Source: Rhodanobacteraceae bacterium (GTDB lineage Bacteria; Pseudomonadota; Gammaproteobacteria; Xanthomonadales; Rhodanobacteraceae). From it: DNA of 64,000 nt. The notes under the pieces were generated by a model, which was not told the DNA's origin, ran no database searches, and was given only the letters and a program-made list of their open reading frames with translations. Positions 51,694-62,101 of this stretch are shown one piece after another. A program made the position numbers and the translations under genes. Position 1 is the stretch's first letter. Each line of letters starts with the position of its first letter. The DNA is taken from positions 1-64,000 of the forward strand of contig JAJPHA010000021.1 in the NCBI GenBank assembly GCA_021325475.1, read 5' to 3'.

Positions 51694-52482
51694 CTACCAA
51701 GGGTCGATGGGTAGGGCCGCGATGGGATTTCCGCCGTTGCGCGCGACCACCATGGTGAAGATGCGCAGGCGACCATGCAACGGCAAGGCGCGATAGTCAT
51801 CGGCGGCGCCGCCATGCTGGCGAAGAAACGCGGCGATGACCTCGGCCTCGGTTGCGCCGCGCGTGATGAGCTCATCGAGAGTCTTGCTATACGTCAGGAG
51901 TTGATCAGATATCTCGGCGTACGGAACGTAGTACTGTGGCATCTTATCTGCGCCCTTGCCGGCCAGCGCCGATAGCAGCACAGACAGTTGGTCGTTCCCG
52001 TGGGCAGGAGGCTTCGCGCCGACCAGGCGCGGACCGGTCCAGGATCGCGTGCGGAACTCCGGTTGTTTGCCTTGGGCGAGATCCTCGTCATCGAGTTGAT
52101 TGGCGCAGACCACGAGGAAGCGATCGACCTCGCCGACGATGAACACCGGCCTTGCGGACGCAATCACGTAGATGCCATAAGCAAATGCAGTCGCCTGCAG
52201 CATCGCGATGATCGCCAGATCCAGCTTCAGCCAGCGTTTCGCCGGGTTGAACACAACCAGCGTTAGAAACGGGCCGATCATGACATCGACCCCCATGATC
52301 AGCAGCATCAGCTCGTCGCCGCCGGCGACCTGAAAGTATGGTGGCGGATACCACAAGCCATAGATCAGCGCGGCGGTGGCAACGGCGACCGAGACGCTGA
52401 TGGACAAGTGTATCGCTGCCGCGCGCCCGCGTGACATCTGGCGACGCGGTTTGACCTGTGATCGAGCCTCGGTCGTGTCCAT
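51694..52482 (-). CDS. TfpX/TfpZ-type type IV pilin accessory protein
   Basis: 262 residues: an N-terminal membrane helix (about 21-45), two or three more helices to about residue 112 (GVDVMIGPFLTLVVFNPAKRWLKLDL), then a soluble domain. The pattern and pilin-adjacent location match the TfpX/TfpZ accessory family, which aids assembly or surface display of specific pilins. Its upstream side abuts a deleted insertion sequence only 14 bp from the start codon, so its original promoter may be altered. No clear ribosome site. Confidence 0.8.
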   Translation of the reverse strand: MDTTEARSQVKPRRQMSRGRAAAIHLSISVSVAVATAALIYGLWYPPPYFQVAGGDELMLLIMGVDVMIGPFLTLVVFNPAKRWLKLDLAIIAMLQATAFAYGIYVIASARPVFIVGEVDRFLVVCANQLDDEDLAQGKQPEFRTRSWTGPRLVGAKPPAHGNDQLSVLLSALAGKGADKMPQYYVPYAEISDQLLTYSKTLDELITRGATEAEVIAAFLRQHGGAADDYRALPLHGRLRIFTMVVARNGGNPIAALPIDPW

Positions 52483-52496
52483 GGCGTGCTAACGCG

Positions 52497-52807
52497 AGAA
52501 CCTATCTCAAAATTGTTGGCTGGATGAAAATGGCATTGTATACTTATGCACATGCCGCGATTGAGCGATGCGCACTGGAAGCGGATCCGGGAACATGTTC
52601 CGGAAGAGAACGTTCCGGACGATCGGCCTGGACGCAAGCCCGTTCCCGCGCGTGAGGTGCTCGATGCGGTGCTGTGGACACTCCATACCGGTGCTCAGTG
52701 GAGCATGCTGCCGCAGTGCTATCCGAACTACAAGAACTTCCTGGGTTTTGTGCAATTGGCGGCGATGACGGTTCTGCTCAGGCAAGTCCAATTTTGAGAT
52801 GGGTTCT
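52497..52807 (+). mobile_element. 311-bp internally deleted IS5-type element (MITE-like)
   Basis: 19-bp terminal inverted repeats differ at one position: AGAACCTATCTCAAAATTG (52497-52515) and, reversed, 52789-52807 (AGAACCCATCTCAAAATTG). Between them is a short remnant transposase frame. No target duplication is evident. A promoter-like pair, TTGGCT (52516-52521) and TATACT (52539-52544) at 17 bp, points rightward toward the 3' end of pilR. The right end supplies the first two bases of the pilR stop codon as read on the plus strand. Confidence 0.9.
52546..52797 (+). pseudogene. Truncated IS5-family transposase (DUF4096 N-terminus)
   Basis: An 83-codon frame. Residues 1-63 match the DUF4096 N-terminal domain of IS5-type transposases (LSDAHWKRIREHVP, GRKPVPAREVLDAVLWTLHT, GAQWSMLPQCYPNYK). 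The last 20 residues (NFLGFVQLAAMTVLLRQVQF) resemble a transposase C-terminus, so the catalytic DDE core appears removed by an in-frame deletion. Cannot be active alone. Confidence 0.8.
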
Positions 52808-54170
52808 AATCAATCCCCAACTTCTTCAGCTTGTAGCGCAGCGCGCGGAAGGTGATGCCGAGTTTCTTGGCCGCGGCGGTCTTGTTGTAGCGCGTCTCCT
52901 GCAAGGCCTTCATGATCGCCTCGCGCTCGAGGTTGCTGATGTAGCTGTCGAGGCCGCCCTCGCCGGTGGGTTCGGGACCTTCCTCGAGTTCCTCCTCGTT
53001 CGGCGCGCCGCGTCCGGCGCCCGCGGCCGGCAGACGCAGGTCTTCCGGCGTGATGGTGTTGTTTTCGCAGAGGGCGACGGCGCGTTCGAGGATGTTTTCG
53101 AGTTCGCGCACGTTGCCTGGGAAGGGGTAGGCGAGTAACGCAGCCAGCGCTTCCGGCGTCAGTCGCGCCGGCGGCTGGCCGCTGTCGGCGGCGAGCCGCT
53201 CGAGCACCCGTCCGGCGAGCTTCGGCACGTCTTCGCGGCGTTCGCGCAGCGGCGGCACGCGCAGTTCGATGACGTTGATGCGGTAGTAGAGGTCCTGGCG
53301 GAAGTGACCGCTCTCGACCAGCTTGCCGAGGTTCTTGTGGGTGGCCGAGAGGATGCGCACATCGACCGGCACCTCGGCGCGGCCGCCGATCGGGCGCACG
53401 GCCTTCTCCTGGATCACGCGCAGCAGCTTGACCTGCATGTGGATCGGCAGTTCGGCGACCTCGTCCAGGAACAGGGTGCCGCCGTGGGCGGCCTGGAACA
53501 GGCCGTCCTTGTCGGCTTGCGCGCCGGTGAAGCTGCCTTTCTTGTGGCCGAAGAATTCCGATTCCATCAGCTCCGACGGGATTGCGCCGCAATTGACCGG
53601 CACGAATGGCCCGCTGGCGCGCGGACCCTGTTCGTGGATCAGGCGCGCGACCAGTTCCTTGCCGACGCCGGATTCGCCGCTGATGTACACAGGCGCCTGG
53701 CTGCGGGCGAGTTTGGCGATGGTCGCGCGCAGTTCCTGGATCGCCGGCGAGTCGCCGAGCATGCGCGCCGCGCCCGCGCTCGGCGGCTCGGCCTTCTTCT
53801 CCTCGGTCAGCCGCATCGCCGTCTGCACCAGGCGGCGCAGCATGTTGATGTCGACCGGCTTGGAGACGAAGTCGAACGCGCCGGCCTTGAGCGCGTTCAC
53901 GGCGGCGTCGACGTTGCCATACGCCGTGATCATCGCCACCGGCGTTTCCGGGTGCTTCGCCGCGATCAGCTCGATGATCTCCTGGCCGCTGCCGTCGGGC
54001 AGGCGCATGTCGGTGAAGCACAGCGCGTAGCGGCTTTCCGCGAGCCGCTGCCTAGCCTCGCCCACGCTGCTCGCGGTCTCGACCATGAGGCCCATGCGAC
54101 CTAGGGTGATGGTCAAGAGCTCGCGGATGTCGCGTTCGTCGTCGATGACGAGTACGGTGGGTTTGCTCAT
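52806..54170 (-). CDS. pilR: Sigma-54-dependent response regulator PilR
   Basis: 454 residues. A receiver domain (1-120; phosphorylation Asp in FTDMRLPDGSG), AAA+ sigma-54 activation domain with Walker A GESGVGKE, the sigma-54 contact loop GSFTGA (Ser for the usual Ala) and LFLDEVAELP, and a Fis-type helix-turn-helix (about 410-454). It activates pilin transcription with RNA polymerase/sigma-54. The TAG stop spans the junction with the deleted IS. pilS lies 69 bp upstream. Confidence 0.96.
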   Translation of the reverse strand: MSKPTVLVIDDERDIRELLTITLGRMGLMVETASSVGEARQRLAESRYALCFTDMRLPDGSGQEIIELIAAKHPETPVAMITAYGNVDAAVNALKAGAFDFVSKPVDINMLRRLVQTAMRLTEEKKAEPPSAGAARMLGDSPAIQELRATIAKLARSQAPVYISGESGVGKELVARLIHEQGPRASGPFVPVNCGAIPSELMESEFFGHKKGSFTGAQADKDGLFQAAHGGTLFLDEVAELPIHMQVKLLRVIQEKAVRPIGGRAEVPVDVRILSATHKNLGKLVESGHFRQDLYYRINVIELRVPPLRERREDVPKLAGRVLERLAADSGQPPARLTPEALAALLAYPFPGNVRELENILERAVALCENNTITPEDLRLPAAGAGRGAPNEEELEEGPEPTGEGGLDSYISNLEREAIMKALQETRYNKTAAAKKLGITFRALRYKLKKLGID

Positions 54171-54239
54171 GGGCCCCGGTGCCGGTTCGAGTAGCGCGAC
54201 ATTAAGGCAAAACCGCGCGGCCGTGAAGCCGGCGCACGC

Positions 54240-55865
54240 TCATGGCCCACGCGCTGCGATCGGCGGGGCCGGCAGGGTGATGCGGAAGCAACTGCCGCCG
54301 CCGGCGACCGGCACGTATTCGAGCGTGGCCTGATTGGCCTCGCACATGGTACGGGCCAGATACAGGCCGAGGCCGGTGCCGTATTCGTGGGTGGTGAAGA
54401 ATGGTTCGAAGATCTGCGCGGCGACCTTCGCCGGGATGCCCGGGCCGCGATCGACCACCTCGAGCAAGGGCGGGCCCTTGTCGGTCGCCAGGCGCGCCAC
54501 CACCGAGACGCGCGCCGGCTCGCCCGGCAGGCGGCCGTAGCGCAACGCGTTCTGCACCAGATTCCACACGACTTGCTGCAGTTGTTGCGGATCGGCCAGC
54601 GCCTCGACCCGGCGTCCCTGGGTGACCGCGCGCAACTGGTCCTGGCCGAGATCGTTGCCGGCCTTGTATTCCTCGACGAAATGGATCGCCCATTGCGACA
54701 GGTCCAGGCTCTCCGGCCGCGAGCGCTCGCGGCGCGAGAGCTGCAGGATGTTCTCGACGATCTCGTTCACCCGGCTGCAGTGATTGTTGATGATCTCGAC
54801 CATGCGCTTGTCGGCTTCGGACAGTTCCTCGGACTCGGCCAGCAATTGCGCCGAGTAGCTGATCGCCGCGAGCGGATTGCGGATCTCGTGGGCGATCGAG
54901 GCCGACAACCGGCCGAGCGAGGACAGCGTGAGCTCCTCGGCCCGACGCGACACCAGCGAGGTGTCGTCGAGGAAGATCAGCACGTTGTTGTCGTCGTTCG
55001 AGGCGAGCCGGGTGAAGCGCGGAATCACCTCCGGCACGCCTTCGGCGAGGGTGACGGCGGTGTTGTCGATCCGGCCGGTGGTGCGCCAGTGGTACAAGCG
55101 CCGCGAGAGTTCCGGGGCGATGCTGCCGAGATCGCGCTGGCCCGGATTGGGATTGCCCATCAGCGCCCAGGCCGATTCGTTCCAGCGGTGCACGCGGTTG
55201 GCGTCGTCGACCACGAGCACGCCGGTCTTCATGCGCCGGATGATGAGCTCGTTGATCTGCGCGAGATTGGCGAGGTCGATGCCGCGCTGCTCGGCGAGCG
55301 CCTCGGTTTCGCGCATCTGCTTGCCGAGCACGAAGCAGAGCGTGGCGGTGGCGAAGTAGCTCAGTCCGTACAGGCCGGCCTCGACCAGGTTGCGATCCTC
55401 ATGCTCGATGACGCGGCCGTACAGGCACTGGCCGAGCACGCCGAGCGCGGCGAGCGCGGCGAACAGTCCGGCCAGCCGCGGCGGCAGCAGCAGCGCGCCG
55501 GCGCCGACGTTGACCAGGAGCAGCATGGCGATCGCGGTCGGCGGATTGGCAAGCGAGAACATCGCGATGGTGGTGGCGGCGATGTCGAGGCCGAGCGCGG
55601 CGGCAACCTTGAGGATGACGTCGTGGCGCCATTGCCGGGTCTGCAGCAGCGCGTGCAGGGCCAGAATCAGATAGATCGCTGCGCTGGTGCTGCCGAACAG
55701 CGGATGATCGAGCGGCGTCCAGCCGAGCAGCACCGCGCTGAACACCAGGCAGGCGATGACGATCGCCTGGAACACCCGGAACAAGTTGAAAAAGTACAGC
55801 TCGCGGCGGCCGATGTCGCTCAGTGCCGGCTGCGGTCGGGTGCGAACGTCGATTGCGGTGGCCAC
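54240..55865 (-). CDS. pilS: Sensor histidine kinase PilS
   Basis: 541 residues if started at the GTG at 55865; a TTG at 55901 would add 12. Six membrane helices (about 25-190) sense pilin in the membrane, then a PAS-like segment, the H-box SIAHEIRNPLAA, and the ATPase core with N box (VVWNLVQNALRYG), DRGPGIP and GTGLGLYLAR. It phosphorylates PilR. The start is uncertain because neither candidate has a clear ribosome site. Confidence 0.93.
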   Translation of the reverse strand: MATAIDVRTRPQPALSDIGRRELYFFNLFRVFQAIVIACLVFSAVLLGWTPLDHPLFGSTSAAIYLILALHALLQTRQWRHDVILKVAAALGLDIAATTIAMFSLANPPTAIAMLLLVNVGAGALLLPPRLAGLFAALAALGVLGQCLYGRVIEHEDRNLVEAGLYGLSYFATATLCFVLGKQMRETEALAEQRGIDLANLAQINELIIRRMKTGVLVVDDANRVHRWNESAWALMGNPNPGQRDLGSIAPELSRRLYHWRTTGRIDNTAVTLAEGVPEVIPRFTRLASNDDNNVLIFLDDTSLVSRRAEELTLSSLGRLSASIAHEIRNPLAAISYSAQLLAESEELSEADKRMVEIINNHCSRVNEIVENILQLSRRERSRPESLDLSQWAIHFVEEYKAGNDLGQDQLRAVTQGRRVEALADPQQLQQVVWNLVQNALRYGRLPGEPARVSVVARLATDKGPPLLEVVDRGPGIPAKVAAQIFEPFFTTHEYGTGLGLYLARTMCEANQATLEYVPVAGGGSCFRITLPAPPIAARGP

Positions 55866-56040
55866 GGCGATGCGGGTGCTTTGGCCGAGTATACCAATCA
55901 ATCCGCCGTATCGCGCGCCGCCACGCGCGGAGGGCCGCCGCGGGATTCCCTTTGCCGGCGGCTTTCTTCACAATACGCCGCTCCGCCGGTCGCCGTGACG
56001 CGGCTGCGCTTCCGATCGCACGTTCTTCTCCAGGTGCTGC

Positions 56041-57204
<1,164 letters not shown>

Positions 57205-57220
57205 CAAAGAAGGAATCGCC

Positions 57221-58096
57221 ATGAGCGTTCTCGTCAACAAATCCACCAAGGTCATCTGCCAGGGCTTCACCGGCCAGCAGGGCACGTTCCATTCCGAACA
57301 GGCGCTCGACTACGGCACCAAGCTGGTCGGCGGCGTGACGCCGGGCAAGGGCGGCAGCGAGCACATCGGCCTGCCGGTGTTCAACACCGTACAGGATGCG
57401 GTGGACGAGACCGGCGCCGACGCGACCATGATCTTCGTGCCGCCGCCGTTCGCCGCCGACGCCATCCTCGAAGCCGCCGACGCCGGCATCCGCGTGATCG
57501 TCGCCATCACCGAAGGCATCCCGGTGCTCGACATGCTGCGGGTCAAGAACACGCTCAAGCAGTATCCCGACACCGTGCTGATCGGGCCCAACTGCCCGGG
57601 CATCATCACGCCGGGCGAGTGCAAGATCGGCATCATGCCGGGGCACATCCACAAGCCCGGCAGGATCGGCATCGTCAGCCGCTCCGGCACGCTCACCTAC
57701 GAGGCGGTGTTCCAGACCACCAACGTCGGTCTCGGCCAGAGCACGGTCATCGGCATCGGCGGCGATCCGATCAACGGCCTCAACTTCGTCGATTGCCTCA
57801 AGCTGTTCCAGGACGATGCGCAGACCGAGGGCATCATCATGGTCGGCGAGATCGGCGGCAGTGCCGAGGAGGAGGCCGCCGAATTCATCGAGGAACACGT
57901 GACCAAGCCGGTGGTCGCCTTCATCGCCGGCGCCAGCGCGCCGCCGGGCAAGCGCATGGGCCATGCCGGCGCGATCATCTCCGGCGGCAAGGGTACTGCG
58001 GCGGCCAAATTCGCCGCGCTGGAGAAGGCCGGCGTGACCACGGTGAAATCCCCCGCCGATCTCGGCAAGGCGATCCAGCAGCGCCTGGCGAAGTAG
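57221..58096 (+). CDS. sucD: Succinate-CoA ligase alpha subunit
   Basis: 291 residues. The CoA-binding [13 protein letters not shown] segment and the phosphohistidine loop [14 protein letters not shown] are intact. It forms the heterotetramer with SucC. GGAA lies 7 bases upstream. nadE follows after 36 bp and may be cotranscribed. Confidence 0.98.
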   Translation: MSVLVNKSTKVICQGFTGQQGTFHSEQALDYGTKLVGGVTPGKGGSEHIGLPVFNTVQDAVDETGADATMIFVPPPFAADAILEAADAGIRVIVAITEGIPVLDMLRVKNTLKQYPDTVLIGPNCPGIITPGECKIGIMPGHIHKPGRIGIVSRSGTLTYEAVFQTTNVGLGQSTVIGIGGDPINGLNFVDCLKLFQDDAQTEGIIMVGEIGGSAEEEAAEFIEEHVTKPVVAFIAGASAPPGKRMGHAGAIISGGKGTAAAKFAALEKAGVTTVKSPADLGKAIQQRLAK

Positions 58097-58132
58097 CCTC
58101 ATCCAGCCCACAGGCGCGGCCCGGGAACCATC

Positions 58133-59755
58133 ATGCCGACGCTGCGTTTCGCCCTCGCCCAATTCGACTTTCCGGTCGGCGCCGTGGCGCACAACGGCGC
58201 GCGCGTGCGCGAACTGCTGGCCCAGGCGCGCGATGCGCACGGCGCGCAACTGGTGGCGTTCCCGGAGCTGACGCTCGCCGGCTATCCGCCGGAGGACCTG
58301 CTGCTGCGGCCGAGTTTCCTCGCCGCGTGCGAACGCGAGCTGGCGGCGGTGGCCGCCGCGTCGCGCGGCGTGGCCGCCTACGTCGGCCATCCGCAGGCGC
58401 TGGGAGAAGTATACAATGCCGCAAGCCTGCTCGCCGACGGCGGCGTGGTGTTGACCGCGCGCAAGCAGGCGCTGCCGAACTACACCGTGTTCGACGAGAA
58501 GCGGTACTTCCGGCCGGGTCACGATTCGGCGGTGAGCGATCTCGCTGGCGTGCGCATCGGCTGGCTGGTGTGCGAGGACATCTGGGAACCGGAGCCGGCC
58601 GCGCGCGCCGCCGCGCACGGCGCCGAGCTGCTGGTCGTGATCAACGCCTCGCCGTTCGACGTCGCCAAGGCGGCCTTGCGCGAGGAACTGCTGGTCCGTC
58701 GCGCGCGCGAGAACTCGGTCGCCATTGCCTATCTCAATCTGGTCGGCGGTCAGGACGATCTGGTGTTCGACGGCGGCTCGCTGCTGGTCGAGCCCGACGG
58801 CCGCATCGCCGCACGCGCGCCGGCCTTCGTCGATGCGCTGCTGCTCGCCGAGTACGACGCCGCGGCGCGCCGGTTCCTCGCGCACGATTGGCCGGTCGAG
58901 CGCGACGCCTCGCGCGAGGCGCGGGTCTATGCCGGCCTCGTGCGCGGCATCCGCGACTACGTCGAGAAGAACCGCTTTCCCGGCGTGCTGCTCGGCTTGT
59001 CCGGCGGCATCGACTCGGCGCTGACGCTCGCGCTCGCGGTCGACGCGCTCGGCGCCGAACGGGTGACCGCGGTGCGCCTGCCGTCGCGCTACACCGCCGA
59101 GCTCAGCAACGATCTCGCCGAGCGGCAGGCGCAGACGCTCGGCGTGTCGCTGCTCACGATGCCGATCGAGCCGCCGTTCCGCGCCTTGCTCGAGGTGCTC
59201 GCGCCGGCCTTCGCCGGGCGCGCCGCGGACGTGACCGAGGAGAATCTGCAATCGCGCTGCCGCGGCACGCTCCTGATGGCGCTGTCGAACAAGTTCGGGC
59301 GCATGCTGCTGTCGACCGGCAACAAGAGCGAGTACGCGGTCGGCTATGCCACGATCTACGGCGACATGTGCGGCGGCTACGCGCCGCTCAAGGATTGCTA
59401 CAAGACGCTAGTGTACGCGCTGGCGCGCTGGCGCAACGCGCGCGGCGACGGCGAGATCATTCCGTCGGCGGTGATCGCGCGTGCGCCGTCGGCGGAGTTG
59501 CGCGCGAACCAGACCGACCAGGATTCGCTGCCGCCGTACGAGGTGCTCGATGCCATCCTCGAGCGCTTCATCGACGGCGAGCAGGCACAGGCCGAGATCG
59601 TCGCCGCCGGCTTCGACGAGGCGACGGTGCGCAACGTGGCGCGGCTGGTGCTCGCCAGCGAATTCAAGCGCCGGCAGTCGCCGCCCGGGCCGAAGATCAG
59701 CACGCGCGCGTTCGGCCGCGATCGGCGCTATCCGATCACTTCGGGTTGGCGGTGA
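58133..59755 (+). CDS. nadE: Glutamine-dependent NAD+ synthetase
   Basis: 540 residues: an N-terminal nitrilase-fold glutaminase with catalytic Glu45, Lys111 and Cys147 (VCEDIW), and a C-terminal synthetase with the P-loop LSGGIDSALT and STGNKSE. It makes NAD from deamido-NAD using glutamine ammonia. Same strand as sucCD. Confidence 0.97.
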   Translation: MPTLRFALAQFDFPVGAVAHNGARVRELLAQARDAHGAQLVAFPELTLAGYPPEDLLLRPSFLAACERELAAVAAASRGVAAYVGHPQALGEVYNAASLLADGGVVLTARKQALPNYTVFDEKRYFRPGHDSAVSDLAGVRIGWLVCEDIWEPEPAARAAAHGAELLVVINASPFDVAKAALREELLVRRARENSVAIAYLNLVGGQDDLVFDGGSLLVEPDGRIAARAPAFVDALLLAEYDAAARRFLAHDWPVERDASREARVYAGLVRGIRDYVEKNRFPGVLLGLSGGIDSALTLALAVDALGAERVTAVRLPSRYTAELSNDLAERQAQTLGVSLLTMPIEPPFRALLEVLAPAFAGRAADVTEENLQSRCRGTLLMALSNKFGRMLLSTGNKSEYAVGYATIYGDMCGGYAPLKDCYKTLVYALARWRNARGDGEIIPSAVIARAPSAELRANQTDQDSLPPYEVLDAILERFIDGEQAQAEIVAAGFDEATVRNVARLVLASEFKRRQSPPGPKISTRAFGRDRRYPITSGWR

Positions 59756-59820
59756 CCGATCGCGGCGTGGTGCGGGGCGTATCCAGCGCGGACGCGCGAG
59801 CCGTCGAACGCGGCAGATTT

Positions 59821-59849
59821 CCTGATTGGCGCTGAAATTCAGTCTGCCG
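59821..59849 (-). repeat. Short dispersed repeat (family R3), reverse copy
   Basis: The reverse complement matches 276-304 at 28 of 29 positions. It lies in the gene-free stretch 59756-60218 that also holds an R1 copy, mirroring the left edge of the window. Confidence 0.85.
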
Positions 59850-59892
59850 TCTCTCCGGATGTTCCAGTACAACTCGGCCGTTCCGACCTGAA

Positions 59893-59944
59893 ACGTCGTT
59901 CGCTTCGCTTGCGACAAAAGATCTGCATGCGCAGCGAACGACGT
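59893..59944. repeat. 11-bp inverted repeat in the nadE-bamD gap
   Basis: ACGTCGTTCGC (59893-59903) and its exact inverse GCGAACGACGT (59934-59944) flank 30 bp. There is no T-run, and no gene is visible in the 463-bp gap around it. Confidence 0.7.
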
Positions 59945-60020
59945 ATCAGCTTGCCACGGACGAGTTGTACACGGAATCTTCATCCCCTTTCGGAATCCTC
60001 GTGCAGGTCCTCCAAGGGAT

Positions 60021-60101
60021 GCTCTGCTTTGAAGGTGTTTCTTGGTTACTTCTTTGCACCAGCAAAGAAGTGACCCGCTGGCCGAAGGACAGCGGAAGCT
60101 T
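60021..60101 (+). repeat. Palindromic repeat (family R1), single copy
   Basis: Collinear with 6-86 without gaps, about five mismatches. The long hairpin (60044-60075) carries one mismatch, and the inner CCGC...GCGG hairpin is also kept but imperfect. It lies between nadE and bamD, downstream of both genes. Confidence 0.85.
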
Positions 60102-60218
60102 CGTTCCCGAAAACAAACCACACGAACAACCGCCGAGCGGAAGCTCTACGCTTGTGGCGGAAAAAGGGAGTCGCCTACTGAGGTTCGACGCTTATCAGGG
60201 CAGATTTCGAGCCGGGTT

Positions 60219-61031
60219 CTAGCTGCGGAACGGAATCATCCGCGCCCACCAGTGCTGGCGCGGCGGCCAATGGCCGTGGAAATACGGGTGATCCGGATAG
60301 TTGAGTTTGAGCACGCGCTCGGCGTCGTCGGCGAGCTTGTCCTGCGCGAGCGCATGGTAGGAGATCGCCATGATCGCGAGCGCGTCGCCGGCCTCGGGCG
60401 TGCGCTGGTATTTCTCGACGATGTCCTTGGCGCGGTTGGCGGCGGCGACGTAGGCGCCCAGGCGCAGATAGAACTCGGCGATGTTGAGCTGTGCCCTGGC
60501 CAGGTTGTCGCGCAGATAGATCATGCGCTGGCGCGCGTCCGGCGCGTAGCGGCTGTCGGGGAACTTGCTGACGAGTTCGCTGAAGTCCTCGAACGATTGC
60601 AGGGTGTTGGTCTGATCGCGCTTGGTCATGTCCTGGTTGGCGTAGCGATCGAGGAAGCCCTTGTCGCGATCGAAATTGATCACGCCGCGCAGGTAGTAGG
60701 CATAGTCGATGTGCTTGTGCGTCGGATAGGTCTTGATGAAGCGGTTGATCGTCGCGTACGCGTCTTCCGGCTTGTCGGTCTTGTACTGGGCGTAGGCGAG
60801 GTCCAGCGTCGCTTGCTCGGTGTACGGGCCGAACGGGAAGCGCGCGATCAGGCGCTGGTCGTACTTGATGGCCTTGCTGTAATTGCCGTCGGCGAGCGCG
60901 GCCTTGGCCACCTCGTACATCTGCTCGACCGGCAGCACTTCGGTCTCGTCTTGTTTCTTGGCGTCGCGATGGCAGCCCGCGCCGAGGACGGCGAGCAGCA
61001 GGGACAGGACCAGCAGCGGGAGAACTCGCAT
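60219..61031 (-). CDS. bamD: Outer-membrane assembly lipoprotein BamD
   Basis: 270 residues. A lipoprotein signal peptide with lipobox LGAGC (Cys20), then five TPR-like repeats (about 30-240; YEVAKAALADGNYSKAIKYDQRL is the first). An essential partner of BamA in beta-barrel insertion. A minus-strand TATTAT (61061-61066) about 30 bp upstream is a likely -10. The divergent rluD neighbour is the usual arrangement. Confidence 0.96.
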   Translation of the reverse strand: MRVLPLLVLSLLLAVLGAGCHRDAKKQDETEVLPVEQMYEVAKAALADGNYSKAIKYDQRLIARFPFGPYTEQATLDLAYAQYKTDKPEDAYATINRFIKTYPTHKHIDYAYYLRGVINFDRDKGFLDRYANQDMTKRDQTNTLQSFEDFSELVSKFPDSRYAPDARQRMIYLRDNLARAQLNIAEFYLRLGAYVAAANRAKDIVEKYQRTPEAGDALAIMAISYHALAQDKLADDAERVLKLNYPDHPYFHGHWPPRQHWWARMIPFRS

Positions 61032-61130
61032 GGGATCGCGCTTTCGATGGCGGAACCGCGATAATAGCGGAAACCGGCGTGCGGCCGGTAATCGTCCGTA
61101 CCGCCGGAGCGAGAGCGTTCACCTTCCGTC

Positions 61131-62099
61131 ATGGATCCATCGGCTCCCTTGTTGCGCGCGCGCATTCCGCCGACGGCGGCGGGCCGGCGTCTCGATCAGG
61201 CGCTGGCCGAGCTGTTTCCGGACTATTCGCGTTCGCGGCTGGCGGCGTGGATCAAGTCCGGCGACGTGCAGGTGGACGGCGCCGCCGCGGTGCCGCGCCA
61301 GATCGTGCGCGGCGACGAGTGGGTCACGCTGCGCGCGCAGCCCGCCGAGGAGGTGCCGCCGGCGGCGGAACCGATCGCGCTCGACGTGCGCTACCAGGAC
61401 GCCGACGTGCTGGTGATCAACAAGCCGGTCGGGCTCACCGTGCACCCGGGCGCCGGGCAGCCGGCCGGCACGCTGCAGAATGCGTTGCTGCATCTCGATC
61501 CGGCATTGGTCGGCGTGCCACGGGCCGGCATCGTCCACCGCCTGGACAAGGACACCTCGGGCGTCATGGTCGTCGCGCGCAATCTGCGCGCGCACGCGGC
61601 GCTGGTCGAGCAATTGCAGGCGCGCACGGTGCATCGGCAGTACCTCGCCGTCGTTTGCGGCGTGTTGATCGCCGGCGGCAGCGTCGATGCGCCGATCGGG
61701 CGCCATCCGCGCGATCGCCTGCGCCAGGCGGTGGTCGAGGAACCCGCCGGCAAGCCGGCGCGCACCCACTATCGCGTGCGCGAGCGCTTTCGCGCGCACA
61801 CGCTCATCGAATGCCGACTGGAAACCGGGCGCACCCACCAGATCCGCGTGCACATGGCGCATCTGCGCCATCCGCTGGTCGGCGACGGCCTGTACGGCGG
61901 CGGCCTCAAGCTGCCGAAAGGCGCGACGGCGGAACTGGTCGCGGCGTTGCGCGGCTTCCGGCGTCAGGCGCTGCACGCCGAACGGATCGAGTTCCTGCAT
62001 CCCGGCAGTGGTGAATCGGTGTGCGTGAGCGCGGCGGTGCCGGAGGATTTCGCCGCGCTGGTGCAGGCGCTGCGCCGCGACGCGCAGCAACGGGCGTGA
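61131..62099 (+). CDS. rluD: 23S rRNA pseudouridine synthase RluD
   Basis: 322 residues: an N-terminal S4 RNA-binding domain (about 18-75) and an RluA-type synthase with catalytic Asp139 in HRLDKDTSG. It modifies U1911/1915/1917 of 23S rRNA helix 69. Divergent from bamD, 2 bp before pgeF. Confidence 0.94.
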   Translation: MDPSAPLLRARIPPTAAGRRLDQALAELFPDYSRSRLAAWIKSGDVQVDGAAAVPRQIVRGDEWVTLRAQPAEEVPPAAEPIALDVRYQDADVLVINKPVGLTVHPGAGQPAGTLQNALLHLDPALVGVPRAGIVHRLDKDTSGVMVVARNLRAHAALVEQLQARTVHRQYLAVVCGVLIAGGSVDAPIGRHPRDRLRQAVVEEPAGKPARTHYRVRERFRAHTLIECRLETGRTHQIRVHMAHLRHPLVGDGLYGGGLKLPKGATAELVAALRGFRRQALHAERIEFLHPGSGESVCVSAAVPEDFAALVQALRRDAQQRA

Positions 62100-62101
62100 C
62101 G

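Noticed and set aside
52484-52815. Target-site duplication around the deleted IS
   Set aside because: Flanks GCG on the left and AAT on the right do not match; no duplication can be claimed.
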